Below are positions 16,351 through 25,034 of a stretch of DNA of 64,000 nt, in pieces (the stretch's first letter is position 1; the number at the start of each line of letters is the position of its first letter). Origin of the DNA: Candidatus Defluviilinea gracilis (GTDB lineage Bacteria > Chloroflexota > Anaerolineae > Anaerolineales > Villigracilaceae); assembly GCA_016716235.1 (NCBI GenBank), contig JADJWS010000003.1, positions 372,001-436,000 on the forward strand, read 5' to 3'. The position numbers were made by a program, and so were the translations under genes. Below the pieces are notes generated by a model. The model was not told the DNA's origin. It did not search any database and worked only from the letters and a program-made list of their open reading frames with translations.

Positions 16351-16482
16351 GCGAGTTGTTGTATGCAATAGATCACGAAAACAAGTTCTTGACGCACGAT
16401 TTGCGCGGCAAATCGTGCGTCAAGACAGGCGACAGTGCAACTGTCGCCTGAACTCTGTGAAACACGGAGGTCTTTTTGCGAG
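16331..16482. repeat. Double-hairpin element flanked by 25-bp direct repeats
   Basis: Positions 16331-16355 and 16458-16482 are identical 25-mers (right half of the terminator, ending GCGAG). Between them lies a double hairpin at about 16385-16453: CTTGACGCACGATTTGC / GCAAATCGTGCGTCAAG followed by AGGCGACAGT / ACTGTCGCCT. The reverse complement of 40967-41041 has the same outer and inner arms, so this is a dispersed element. Confidence 0.8.
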
Positions 16483-16489
16483 GGGAAGT

Positions 16490-19400
16490 TTATGGGCTGG
16501 CTTTGCGTTTCGCAAGCAGTTTTCCATTGCGTGAGATTTCCAGCGTGCCGCCAGAGAGAACGCGGACGGTGAAGACATCTCCCGCCGTGAACTTTGTGGG
16601 GATATCCTTCCCGATCTGCGTCCAGCCTTTGGCGGGATCATATCGCCACACTTGTATGCGCTGGTTGGGAACATCGTACAACACTTGAACGGTGTTCTCT
16701 CCCCATATCCCGTTGCTCTGCGGTTTGACGCTGGCTTGCAGGTTGGCAAACGTGACGCTCGCGATTTGATTTGTTTTCAGCGGAATGCCCTGCCAGAATG
16801 GAGACGCGGAGTTTGTCTTCACATTCCGTTGCGCCGCGGTCATGCCTGTTTGACTTGTTGACGCGGGCGCGTCTGCCATCAGCGCCTGCATTCCGCTTGG
16901 AAGCGTGCCGCCGCCGAAGTCATCCAGCCGAGCGCCGTTCGCGCCGACGAACCACAAGCCGATGTAGCCGCCTTGATCATAATACGACCAACTTGTCACA
17001 TCGCGCACGCCCAACAATTCACCGTTCTTGTACACTTCCACGTTGCCATTAGCGAGGGCGCGCGCGCCGAAGGTGTCACCATTGACGAAGGTGACGGGGA
17101 TATCCGCGCCGTGCTGTGCCCAGCCTGCGGGCCATTCCCACGTCCAGACTTGGACGCGCTGGTTCGGGGCGTCGTACAGCACTTCGATCATGCCGCTTCC
17201 CCACGTGGTACTGCTTTGCGCTTTGAGGATCAAGTCCTGTTCTGCCGCCGTTGCGTGGATGTTGGCAAAGGTGATGTACGCTTCCTGGTCCGCGCCGAAG
17301 GCTTGACCGCTGAAGTAGATATCCGAGTTGGAGTCGTTGGAGGTCACCAGCAGTTGGTTGGAGGCGATCGCATATTTCGAGGGGTTCCCTGTCCAGTTCC
17401 CCCCGATCGCGCCGTTGGCACGGTTGTAGTCGTCCAGAACCGGGGTGGAGGGGAAACCACCTTCTAGAGCGGGCACACTGGCAAATCCGAAAATAACTTC
17501 CTCGCCTGCGGCTGGAACATTCGCTCCATACAAATTCACCTGCCAAATACCTGCTTCCGGATTTGCAATCGTGTAGACCTCATAAGTAGACCCATTTTCA
17601 TGAATTACATCAGGCGCAACCGTATTTCTATCAATCACACGACCGGAAGGAGATGTTAATGTCATCACCACATCACTGCCGGGCCAACCGGTTGAGAAGG
17701 TTGCTTGTGCTTGTCCAGGAGCGACTGTCTGTGAGAAGAATATCGAAGCCAATTGAGGTACATTGTACGGAAGACAAGGTGGAGGCTCGACATTCGCTAT
17801 CAAGGAGCGAACTCGAATAAATTCACAGGTCAGGCTGTTCAAGTTACTTACACGCTTATATCTTCCTCCCGTATTGAAAGCGATCTGTTGCAGTTGTGTA
17901 TCATTCGCCTGTCCAAAACCAAATGTGAAGATGGGCCAGCCCTTACTCTTAAAGCACTGATCTTGATTGGAGAAACTGCCCACGCCATCGGTCAAGAGGA
18001 TCGCGCCTTTTTTATAGTCTGAGCGATCAGATAAATTGAGAATGTCACATCCACTTTGGACACCATTGCCAATATTCGTTCCACCCGACGAGTTAATAGT
18101 GTTAATAGCCGCGATAACACTGGTATTATTCTCGTGCAACTTCTGGAGCGGTGGATTGGTAGCGACTCGAACAGAACTGTCAAAATCCACGATACCAACA
18201 TAATCACCTTGAATTGCCGCGCTTGTGACGAAAAAGCGCGAGGCTTGCAGGCGTTTGTTTCCCGGATCGTTCGACCCCATACTACCTGAACTGTCAATGA
18301 TCAGCGCGATGTCAATATTTCCGGAATCTACTGAGAGAAACTTAACAGCGTCAGCAATAACTATTCCACCAGCCTGTATTGTTTCTTCCGGAATGTTGCT
18401 CACGCTAATGTAATTATCTTCCCCTTGAACAAAGAAGTAAGAGCCAACATAGAGCCAGGCAGCATTCGTTGTAAAATCCGGGCTACTAGCCTGAGACTCA
18501 AGATAAGATTCAATTTCCCCTTGATTTACAAGAACCTTTGCTACTTCATCTCCATCTGCATATATGCGGTATGGCACACTATTCGCTACTGGATTGTTGG
18601 TAGTACCCGGGAGATGTACGTATATTGCATAGTTTCCACTGGGTTGGTCCGCTGGTAGCGACCACGTAGCTGAACATTCTGCTGCGTTCGTCAGGGCACG
18701 CAATTTATATTGATTGATAGCATAATACGCAGGATCGATACTTGTTAACGGATCTTCGTTTGGTATAGTCCAACACGCATCGGCTGTAAAGCTTGGCGAG
18801 CTACCAGGAGGCAACTGGCCATTATTCGCAGCAAGAATATGCCCATAATCATCGATGAGAGTGCTATTGCTGGAGCCAGGGAAAAGTGGGTATGTCAGCG
18901 GGTTGCCTTCATTAAGGGCGTATAAGACCGAATTCGTGTTACTGATTTCAGGATAGTCCAGCCACAATGATTGATTAGGATTAGAACGCCAAGTATCGGT
19001 CCAAAGATCATTTTGAGTATCACTTGGTGGGAGATCTGAACGATTTGGATTCCAACCGTAAGGGTCAATTACCCTTCGACTTTCTATTTTACTGGGATCC
19101 GGATTATGAACTTCGAAATGCAAATGAGGTCCACTCGACGAGCCTGTATTTCCGCTAATGCCTATCACCTCGCCATGAGCGATGTTAACGCAACCAGCGA
19201 AAGTACAACTGCTCACAGAAATGGTACTAAGGTGCCCGTAATATGTCTCGTAGTTGTTTGGGTGGTGAAGACGAACATATAAACCTAAGCCTGCCCTATG
19301 GTCTGTGGGGGAATCCCATCCAGCGGAAAGAACTTGATCAGCATCAGCAGAAGCAAATACGGGTAGGTAGTCAGCGCCGTAGTCAATCCCTGGATGGCCG

Positions 19401-19726
19401 TCATAGGAAAGGTAGCGGTTGAGGCTCTCGCTATAACAGACTTTATCAGTACATGAACCCGTAGCTTCATGCCCTGTATAAGACAATATTGTAAAATCAG
19501 TTGTCTCGTAGGTTGGTAAGTGATGATCAAAAATTGAGTTCTCTGTTACAGCACCAGGATAAGGCGGGTAGAGGAAAGGTACTACGAATTGACCTTGCTG
19601 TAACTCTGCCTGGGATGCTGATACCTTCTTTGGTGTAGGTGTGACTACGATTAAAGATGTTAGCAAAACAAGTGAAAGGATATGCGTTAAGAACCTTCGA
19701 ATTTTTTGAGAAGTATTGAACATCAT
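16490..19726 (-). CDS. Large secreted protein with M23 peptidase, von Willebrand A and C-terminal beta-sandwich domains
   Basis: A 1078-residue exported protein with a signal peptide (basic start, hydrophobic 12-28). An M23/LytM-like endopeptidase domain lies at about 100-215 with its zinc ligands in GHPGIDYG (His111, Asp115) and HLHFEV. A central beta-rich, Cys-containing part follows. A von Willebrand A domain at about 470-650 has the MIDAS motif DSSGSMG (Asp478, Ser480, Ser482) and LTDGVG. Two related beta-sandwich segments at about 775-930 and 970-1078 share the motif QVLYDxPNQRxQVW. Roughly the last third is coded by GC-rich DNA like the flanks, while the rest is AT-richer, suggesting a mosaic. 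The role (wall remodelling or adhesion) is inferred. Confidence 0.85.
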   Translation of the reverse strand: MMFNTSQKIRRFLTHILSLVLLTSLIVVTPTPKKVSASQAELQQGQFVVPFLYPPYPGAVTENSIFDHHLPTYETTDFTILSYTGHEATGSCTDKVCYSESLNRYLSYDGHPGIDYGADYLPVFASADADQVLSAGWDSPTDHRAGLGLYVRLHHPNNYETYYGHLSTISVSSCTFAGCVNIAHGEVIGISGNTGSSSGPHLHFEVHNPDPSKIESRRVIDPYGWNPNRSDLPPSDTQNDLWTDTWRSNPNQSLWLDYPEISNTNSVLYALNEGNPLTYPLFPGSSNSTLIDDYGHILAANNGQLPPGSSPSFTADACWTIPNEDPLTSIDPAYYAINQYKLRALTNAAECSATWSLPADQPSGNYAIYVHLPGTTNNPVANSVPYRIYADGDEVAKVLVNQGEIESYLESQASSPDFTTNAAWLYVGSYFFVQGEDNYISVSNIPEETIQAGGIVIADAVKFLSVDSGNIDIALIIDSSGSMGSNDPGNKRLQASRFFVTSAAIQGDYVGIVDFDSSVRVATNPPLQKLHENNTSVIAAINTINSSGGTNIGNGVQSGCDILNLSDRSDYKKGAILLTDGVGSFSNQDQCFKSKGWPIFTFGFGQANDTQLQQIAFNTGGRYKRVSNLNSLTCEFIRVRSLIANVEPPPCLPYNVPQLASIFFSQTVAPGQAQATFSTGWPGSDVVMTLTSPSGRVIDRNTVAPDVIHENGSTYEVYTIANPEAGIWQVNLYGANVPAAGEEVIFGFASVPALEGGFPSTPVLDDYNRANGAIGGNWTGNPSKYAIASNQLLVTSNDSNSDIYFSGQAFGADQEAYITFANIHATAAEQDLILKAQSSTTWGSGMIEVLYDAPNQRVQVWTWEWPAGWAQHGADIPVTFVNGDTFGARALANGNVEVYKNGELLGVRDVTSWSYYDQGGYIGLWFVGANGARLDDFGGGTLPSGMQALMADAPASTSQTGMTAAQRNVKTNSASPFWQGIPLKTNQIASVTFANLQASVKPQSNGIWGENTVQVLYDVPNQRIQVWRYDPAKGWTQIGKDIPTKFTAGDVFTVRVLSGGTLEISRNGKLLAKRKASP

Positions 19727-19744
19727 TAGCCTCCATTACGAAAA

Positions 19745-21127
19745 TCATTCATTTCCAAAACCGAAATATTTCTTCAAATCCACACCGATCAAAGGGAACC
19801 AAGTTGGTCGTGTGTAAACCAAGCCTTCATAAGCTTTTGTTTGGTTACTTCCATCGGCATTCATCACGTATAGGGAAAACAATCCATCCCGAGTGGAAAG
19901 AAAGGCAATATATCGCCCGCTAGGCGACCACACTGGATTAAAATCGCTTCCAGCATTGTTGGTCAAATTGACCAGGTTGCTTCCATCAGGAGAAATCAGA
20001 TAGATTTCTTCATTCCCTTCTCGGTCGCTGACAAATGCCAATCTACTGCCGTCGGGCGACCAGACAGGGTAAATATCCAGCGCCGGGTCTGATACCAACA
20101 CTCGTGTTTCTCCGGTCTCGATGTTTATCAAGGTAATATCCGGCTGCTCACTACCGGTCAACACTGCCAACCACTTGCTGTCTGGTGACCAAGAGGGATT
20201 GTTGTAAACACTATCTCTTTGATCCCGATCCATGCGAATATAAACGGATTTCAGCAAGAGCACAGAATTGCTCCCATCTCTGCGAGTGATATAAAGATCT
20301 GCATAGATACAACCTGTATAAAAGTCTGAAGGGTCTGGAATCCTTCCACACTCTGTGCCAGTACCCGGTTTTGGTGTCATAGACTCTGGTGTATATCGCA
20401 AGAATGCAATCCACTTGCCATCAGGTGACCAGCTTGGAAATAGATCGCTGGATGTGCTGGTTGTAATTCGGTCTTTTTGGAATGTACTTGAATTCACTCG
20501 AAAGAGGTTGTAAGTATCCTGCTCCTTTCCTTCCTGATTCGTTACAGTTGTCAGGAGAGAAGTAGCAAACCATTCGCTGTCAGGTGACCAGGATGGAAAG
20601 ACCCAGGCATTGTTCGCAGCTACCAGAGTCACTTTTTTTTGTAGTGGATCTGCCACATGAATGGCTGGTCTCCTGGTCATCGTTGGACCAAAATCGCTCC
20701 AATCAAACAACAGGTATTTCCCATCCGGCGACCAGACTAATGAATATTCGACCATATCATAGAACTTTTCGAACATCTTAGGATGGAACAAACCGCTTCC
20801 ATCATGGCGGATAAAAGAAATGAAGGTATTCGGGAAAATCCCCGTGGGTTTTCGATCAACAAATGCCAACCATTCTTCAGGGTAGGGAGTTGCAGGGGTA
20901 GACAATGAAGTAGCAGAGGGTATTAAGGTGGGGGGTGCAGTTACAGCTATAGTTGGTGTCGGTGTTGACGCAGTCAGCGTAGATATAATCGTAGTTGCAG
21001 TAGGAGCCTGTTGGGTTAGTGTTATCGGCGCGGATGTTTTAACTGGCTTGCAGGCAACCAAGATCGTCATTAAAGCCAGCAATGTATATAAATTCGACTT
21101 GTTGCTTATTACTTTGTTGATCAACAT
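19745..21127 (-). CDS. PD40 beta-propeller lipoprotein 1 (TolB-like)
   Basis: A 460-residue predicted lipoprotein: signal sequence with lipobox LVAC (Cys about 26), a Thr/Pro-rich linker to about residue 95, then a beta-propeller of PD40 units recognised by repeats of the type WSPDGxxLAF (SLVWSPDGKYLLF; PSWSPDGKWIAFL; PVWSPDGSRLAFVS; PVWSPSGRYIAFLS). The C-terminus lists 'NADGSN' elements typical of TolB-like propellers. It is the paralogue of the next gene (21137), which lies 9 bp upstream on the same strand. No catalytic motif is seen; it probably binds a ligand or protein at the cell surface. Confidence 0.88.
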   Translation of the reverse strand: MLINKVISNKSNLYTLLALMTILVACKPVKTSAPITLTQQAPTATTIISTLTASTPTPTIAVTAPPTLIPSATSLSTPATPYPEEWLAFVDRKPTGIFPNTFISFIRHDGSGLFHPKMFEKFYDMVEYSLVWSPDGKYLLFDWSDFGPTMTRRPAIHVADPLQKKVTLVAANNAWVFPSWSPDSEWFATSLLTTVTNQEGKEQDTYNLFRVNSSTFQKDRITTSTSSDLFPSWSPDGKWIAFLRYTPESMTPKPGTGTECGRIPDPSDFYTGCIYADLYITRRDGSNSVLLLKSVYIRMDRDQRDSVYNNPSWSPDSKWLAVLTGSEQPDITLINIETGETRVLVSDPALDIYPVWSPDGSRLAFVSDREGNEEIYLISPDGSNLVNLTNNAGSDFNPVWSPSGRYIAFLSTRDGLFSLYVMNADGSNQTKAYEGLVYTRPTWFPLIGVDLKKYFGFGNE

Positions 21128-21136
21128 CTTGTTTGC

Positions 21137-22465
21137 CTACGGAACAGATAACCATGTTGGTCGTCCAACTGCAAATATATATTTACCCATTATTTCTGCC
21201 AACTCACTTCCATCGGCATTCATCACAAAAAGCTTATAATCTGATAAAAAGGCAATGTAACGTCCACTCGGTGACCAAACGGGCGCAAAATCGTTGACCG
21301 TATTTTGTGTAAGATTTACCAGATTTGTCCCATCAGCAGAGATTAGGTATATTTCATGATTCCCCTCGCGATTACTGACAAATGCTAGGGTACTGCCATC
21401 GGGAGACCAAGCAGGATAATAATCTTTCGCCTCATTGACTACTAATAATTTAACCTCATTATTATCAACATTGACCAGTGCGATATCTGATTGTTCATTG
21501 CCAACAAGCACAGCAAGCCAATTGCCATCCGGAGACCAAACAGGGGCATTGTAAGGAAGATGGTCACCACCATCACCTGCCTCAATACGAACATCATCAA
21601 TTAGCAATTTCAAACCTGTCCCATCCGGATGAATGAGGTATAGACTGGCATGGTTACAATCTAAAATGAGTGAAGGGACGGGTCCGCAGCGCGGTAAATC
21701 TGAGGTATAGCGAAGAAAAGCGATCCAGTTGCCATCAGGAGACCAGGCAGGGTATATGTCACTTAAAGTTCCGCTAGTTAATTGCTGGCTTTGTCTGGTT
21801 TTTATATCATATCTGAATAAATAACCAGTCCCGCTTTCCAGATTTTTTGGGTCGGCTTGAAGGTCTTTCCTAGAAATGACAATGTATTGACTATAAGGCG
21901 ACCACGAAGGATTGGTCAACGTGCCTTCCAAGTGATTGGTAATTAAAGAGTTTTCCATGTCTGCAATAGAAATTCCATAATTTGTCTTAAAACAATCCGT
22001 GCCTACCGGGATATTGCATGAATATGTTTCGTTTGCGCCATCAAATGCTAGATACCGACCATCCGGAGACCAAGCCAAGTTTCTACCAGCATTTCCAATT
22101 GAACGATAAGGCTCAAAAAGAGTGGGCATTTCCAAGCCCGTTCCATCGGAATTAGCAAATGCAATTACCCAATCAGGGCGTGAAACTGCTCCACCTGCCG
22201 CTACACTGAACCATAATCGTTCTACAGGAGTCGTCTCATCTTGTTGTGGAGTATTTGTGGTGGTGAGCGTAGGCAATACTTTAGCAGTCAAAGTGACAAT
22301 AGGTGTTTCTGCAATTGGAGAGGGTGATATCAAGGTTGCCGCTTGGAGATGTTGCGTTGCTGTTTCTGAGGGCGTAGACACCTCACCCGGTTGACAAGCC
22401 AATAGAACGGGGAATAAGGCGAGTAACGACACTATTGCTTTCAAAACAGATCTTTTCCACCACAT
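21137..22465 (-). CDS. PD40 beta-propeller lipoprotein 2
   Basis: A 442-residue paralogue of the protein at 19745: lipobox LLAC (Cys about 24), Ser/Thr/Pro-rich linker, and PD40 units (AWSPDGRYLAFDG; PAWSPDGNWIAFL; PVWSPDGNWLAVL; PAWSPDGSTLAFVS; PVWSPSGRYIAFLS). The blade order and the NREGNHEIYLIS segment match its neighbour almost residue for residue, so the pair arose by duplication. It lies in the AT-rich block with both neighbours on the same strand, spaced 9 and 15 bp, probably one transcript. Confidence 0.88.
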   Translation of the reverse strand: MWWKRSVLKAIVSLLALFPVLLACQPGEVSTPSETATQHLQAATLISPSPIAETPIVTLTAKVLPTLTTTNTPQQDETTPVERLWFSVAAGGAVSRPDWVIAFANSDGTGLEMPTLFEPYRSIGNAGRNLAWSPDGRYLAFDGANETYSCNIPVGTDCFKTNYGISIADMENSLITNHLEGTLTNPSWSPYSQYIVISRKDLQADPKNLESGTGYLFRYDIKTRQSQQLTSGTLSDIYPAWSPDGNWIAFLRYTSDLPRCGPVPSLILDCNHASLYLIHPDGTGLKLLIDDVRIEAGDGGDHLPYNAPVWSPDGNWLAVLVGNEQSDIALVNVDNNEVKLLVVNEAKDYYPAWSPDGSTLAFVSNREGNHEIYLISADGTNLVNLTQNTVNDFAPVWSPSGRYIAFLSDYKLFVMNADGSELAEIMGKYIFAVGRPTWLSVP

Positions 22466-22480
22466 TTTCTTTTACCCTGA

Positions 22481-23671
22481 CTACGGAACAGACAACCAGG
22501 CTGGGTGGCGAGCATTCGCGCCATGAGTCACTTGATTCAGCTTGTTATTAAGCATATCAAGAACCCATATATCCATTCCACTACCGCCTGCTGTCGTGTT
22601 GAAGGCAAGATATTCTCCATCGGGTGACCAGACCGGGGTTTCAGTCAATGCTCCTTCAAACCGAGTCATCTTCAAGATTTTTCGATCTCGTAGATCAGCG
22701 ATATAGATATTGCTAATCAACTTATCGGCAATATAATCGGCGTCATAACCTGTTGAATCGATTTCCTCGCCATTTTGTTCTCGCACAACAAAAGCAATTT
22801 GTTGGCTATCCGGTGACCATGCGGGTCGGTAACCGTGTCCGGCGTCTGCATAGCCTAACAATGCAGGATTCTCTCCATCACCTCCCATCACCCAGAGTTC
22901 GCCAATGGTAAACGGAATATTCGAATCGGGCATGCGAATATAGGCGATCTCTTTTTCAGACGGTGACCAATGAGCAAAAGCGATGATATGATTTGGCTCT
23001 ACCAGTATGCGCTGCGCATTCCCGCCGTCAATGTCTGCGATCCAGGTTTCACTGCCATAGCCCAAACCCTGCGTGAGGGAATAGATCATACGCCTGCCAT
23101 TCGTTGAAAGGGCTATATCATATGTATTGCCTGGAACCGATAATTGCTGATGCTTGCCACTATTGATTTGGATCTGGTAGACACGGGAGTTTGGCAGGTT
23201 TCCGTCTCTCAAGATAATTTCATTTCCAGTTGGAGCCCAATTAAGAAAAGAACTGTCCTGGGTTAGATTTAAATCTAAATCAACACCCTTGCCTGACGCA
23301 ACATTAATTACTTGCACAAACCCGCTTGCCTCGCAGGTTATGTCAATTGCCAGCCACGGTCCATGCGGGGACGCGTACATGCCGAGAGTCGCGCAACCAG
23401 CTGGGATAAAGGTGTCTTCGATTTCAGAATCTTCATCGCCTAATGGTTCTGATTTATGAGTTATTTGGGAACGGCCGGGAGCATCAGACTGGAGATAAAG
23501 CAATCCATCACTCATCGGTTCTGGCTGTTGTCCGTATGCTTTCTGAGGGACAAATAAAAACCCTAACCCAATTATCAAGAGAACAACTACACCTACATTT
23601 GTCAGAAATCTTTTTCTGAGGCGAAAATGATCGCTTTGCATCTTCTTTTTTGTACTTAAGTGAGTTCGCAT
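22481..23671 (-). CDS. PD40 beta-propeller protein 3 (membrane-anchored or secreted)
   Basis: A 396-residue protein with a basic N-terminus, one hydrophobic segment (about 25-46) and a cleavage-like AYGQQ, but no lipobox cysteine. PD40 units follow (HWSPSEKEIAYIR; AWSPDSQQIAFVV; VWSPDGEYLAFNT) and the end, ARHPAWLSVP, matches the RPTWLSVP of its neighbour. It is the first gene of the three-gene propeller run. A long non-coding stretch (23672-23818) separates it from the LuxR-type gene. Confidence 0.85.
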   Translation of the reverse strand: MRTHLSTKKKMQSDHFRLRKRFLTNVGVVVLLIIGLGFLFVPQKAYGQQPEPMSDGLLYLQSDAPGRSQITHKSEPLGDEDSEIEDTFIPAGCATLGMYASPHGPWLAIDITCEASGFVQVINVASGKGVDLDLNLTQDSSFLNWAPTGNEIILRDGNLPNSRVYQIQINSGKHQQLSVPGNTYDIALSTNGRRMIYSLTQGLGYGSETWIADIDGGNAQRILVEPNHIIAFAHWSPSEKEIAYIRMPDSNIPFTIGELWVMGGDGENPALLGYADAGHGYRPAWSPDSQQIAFVVREQNGEEIDSTGYDADYIADKLISNIYIADLRDRKILKMTRFEGALTETPVWSPDGEYLAFNTTAGGSGMDIWVLDMLNNKLNQVTHGANARHPAWLSVP

Positions 23672-23818
23672 AGAATCCTCCTGAATATGGAAGTTGCCAG
23701 TATCAAAATTTTCCTGTCTTTGTCAATGAACAGCGTACCAAAAACCAAGCGCAAATACAACTATCTAAATTGATAGTCTTTTCAAGTACCTATTGCTTTG
23801 AAGCAATAGGAGCTAGGG

Positions 23819-24019
23819 CTACGCGATCCATCCATTTTTTAAGGCAAGGTACACAGCCGCGGCACAGTTCCTTACCTTGAGTTTACTGAGGATATTTTTG
23901 ATGTGAAAGCGGACTGTACATTCCTCAATTCCAAGAACGAATGCGATCTCGCGAGCGTTGCGCCCATGTGCAGTCAATTCCAATACCTCAAATTCGCGGG
24001 CGCTTAATGTCCCTTTCAT
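23819..24019 (-). CDS. LuxR-type HTH protein, possibly switched by an upstream pentanucleotide repeat
   Basis: The 66 residues from ATG 24019 are only a LuxR/NarL four-helix DNA-binding domain (LSAREFEVLELTAHGRNAREIAFVLG; TVRFHIKNILSKL), with no receiver or sensor domain. That ATG has no ribosome site; it follows a (CCAAC)9 array directly. A better start lies on the far side of the array: ATG 24071 behind AAGGGGG. With nine repeat units this start is out of frame with the HTH (52 bases between the two ATGs); seven or ten units would put them in frame. It could be a truncated remnant or a phase-variable regulator of the adjacent secreted-protein genes. Confidence 0.75.
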   Translation of the reverse strand: MKGTLSAREFEVLELTAHGRNAREIAFVLGIEECTVRFHIKNILSKLKVRNCAAAVYLALKNGWIA

Positions 24020-24068
24020 GGTTGGGTTGGGTTGGGTTGGGTTGGGTTGGGTTGGGTTGGGTTGGGTT
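24020..24068. repeat. Pentanucleotide array (GTTGG)9
   Basis: Nine exact copies of GTTGG plus GTT run from 24021 to 24068. On the plus strand this gives runs of GGG separated by TT, able to form a G-quadruplex; on the minus (coding) strand it reads CCAAC and would code for a Pro/Asn/Thr/Gln repeat. It lies between a start codon with a ribosome site (24071) and the LuxR domain. Confidence 0.95.
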
Positions 24069-24178
24069 CATTGGTCACGTTCCCCCTTGCCACAGGGTAG
24101 TAGTTTTTGTTTTGCGAATCATTGTCCCACACCCCAGGCTACAAAACAGGCTACAGAATCTGTCTGACAACTTCGATG

Positions 24179-24220
24179 AAAAACACAGACCCTAAAGGAT
24201 GAATACCTTTAGGGTCTGTG
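24179..24220 (-). terminator. Intrinsic terminator for the LPNTG gene (minus strand)
   Basis: On the minus strand CACAGACCCTAAAGG (24220-24206), a 7-base loop and CCTTTAGGGTCTGTG (24198-24184) are followed by TTTTT. The 15-bp stem is perfect. It lies downstream of the gene at 24363. Confidence 0.9.
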
Positions 24221-24233
24221 CATCTCAATAATA

Positions 24234-24350
24234 GGACTTACGCAAAACCCAAGATTTATCCACTACTCTTCGCGAGCTTTCGCTATTCCTTTGAAAATTC
24301 GCGGGGATTGGCGTAGATTAGCGGACAAAATACTCATTCTGCGTAAGCCC
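24234..24350. mobile_element. Possible small MITE-like remnant
   Basis: The ends GGACTTACGCA and TGCGTAAGCCC are imperfect inverted repeats 117 bp apart; similar termini are common on insertion sequences. There is no coding capacity. The interior has a GGGGATTGGCGTAGATTAGCGGA unit (shown in part) resembling the repeat at about 5705-5725. Confidence 0.45.
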
Positions 24351-24362
24351 TGAATAAGAACT

Positions 24363-24965
24363 TTATCTCCCCGGCGCGGCTCTTAACCTTCTCGCCAAAA
24401 AGATCACAACCACCAGCGCGAGCGCGGCGAAGAACAAACTGGGGATACCCACTTCATCGGCGAAGCCGGTGTTGGGTAAGGCGGTCGAGGTGGGAATGAC
24501 GGTCTGGGTGGTATTGGCGATCTGCGTGAACGCCGCGCCCACTGTTGCCGTGGCGGGGACGTTCGGGGTGAAGGTGGGCCCGCTGGGGGTGAAGGTAGGC
24601 CCGCCGGGGGTGGCAGTGGCGGCGCCCGGCGTTCCGGCGGTATTGGTCGCCTGAGCGATAACCGGCGTATTGGTGGGAGGCAGGGTGGCGGTCGCGCCGG
24701 CGGTGGCGGTCAGCGCGTTGGCTACCCCGGTCTGAGTCAACCCAGCCTGGATCGTCGCGGCTTGGCGCGTTTGTTCCGCCAACGCCGTCTGCGAAGCGGA
24801 TTGGTTATTATTCAACGAGTACCATACATACGCGCCGAGACACAGCAAGGCAAGCAACACCAGCAGACCCAACCCGCCCGCGGCAAACAGGAACGTGCGG
24901 TTATTGGATTCCTCCGGCGGATTCTCGTCGTCGTAATCGATTGAGGTTTCGTTGAATGTGGACAT
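24363..24965 (-). CDS. Surface protein with LPNTG sorting signal
   Basis: A 200-residue protein: charged N-terminus, a membrane segment at about 26-50, a long Thr/Ala/Pro-rich spacer with TFTP repeats (about 75-165), then LPNTG at about 168-172, a hydrophobic segment (PSLFFAALALVVVIF) and a short basic tail (RRLRAAPGR). LPxTG + hydrophobic + basic tail is the sorting signal used by sortases. Having an additional N-terminal membrane segment makes it unusual; it could be an uncleaved signal anchor. No sortase gene is in the window. A strong terminator follows at 24179. The start is preceded by AGGAGAATG. Confidence 0.85.
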   Translation of the reverse strand: MSTFNETSIDYDDENPPEESNNRTFLFAAGGLGLLVLLALLCLGAYVWYSLNNNQSASQTALAEQTRQAATIQAGLTQTGVANALTATAGATATLPPTNTPVIAQATNTAGTPGAATATPGGPTFTPSGPTFTPNVPATATVGAAFTQIANTTQTVIPTSTALPNTGFADEVGIPSLFFAALALVVVIFLARRLRAAPGR

Positions 24966-25034
24966 CGTTCATTCTCCTATGCAAGTCATCGTCATTCGGC
25001 TAACGTTCGTTTTGCCTCAGACGAATTTTAAATA

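Noticed and set aside
17076..17546. Second minus-strand frame of 156 codons under the C-terminus of the M23/vWA gene
   Set aside because: Its composition is Arg/Ser-rich as expected for a shadow frame, and the overlapping frame carries clear beta-sandwich repeats.
24021..24068. Telomere-like repeat marking a linear chromosome end
   Set aside because: Genes run on both sides and the array is only nine units long.
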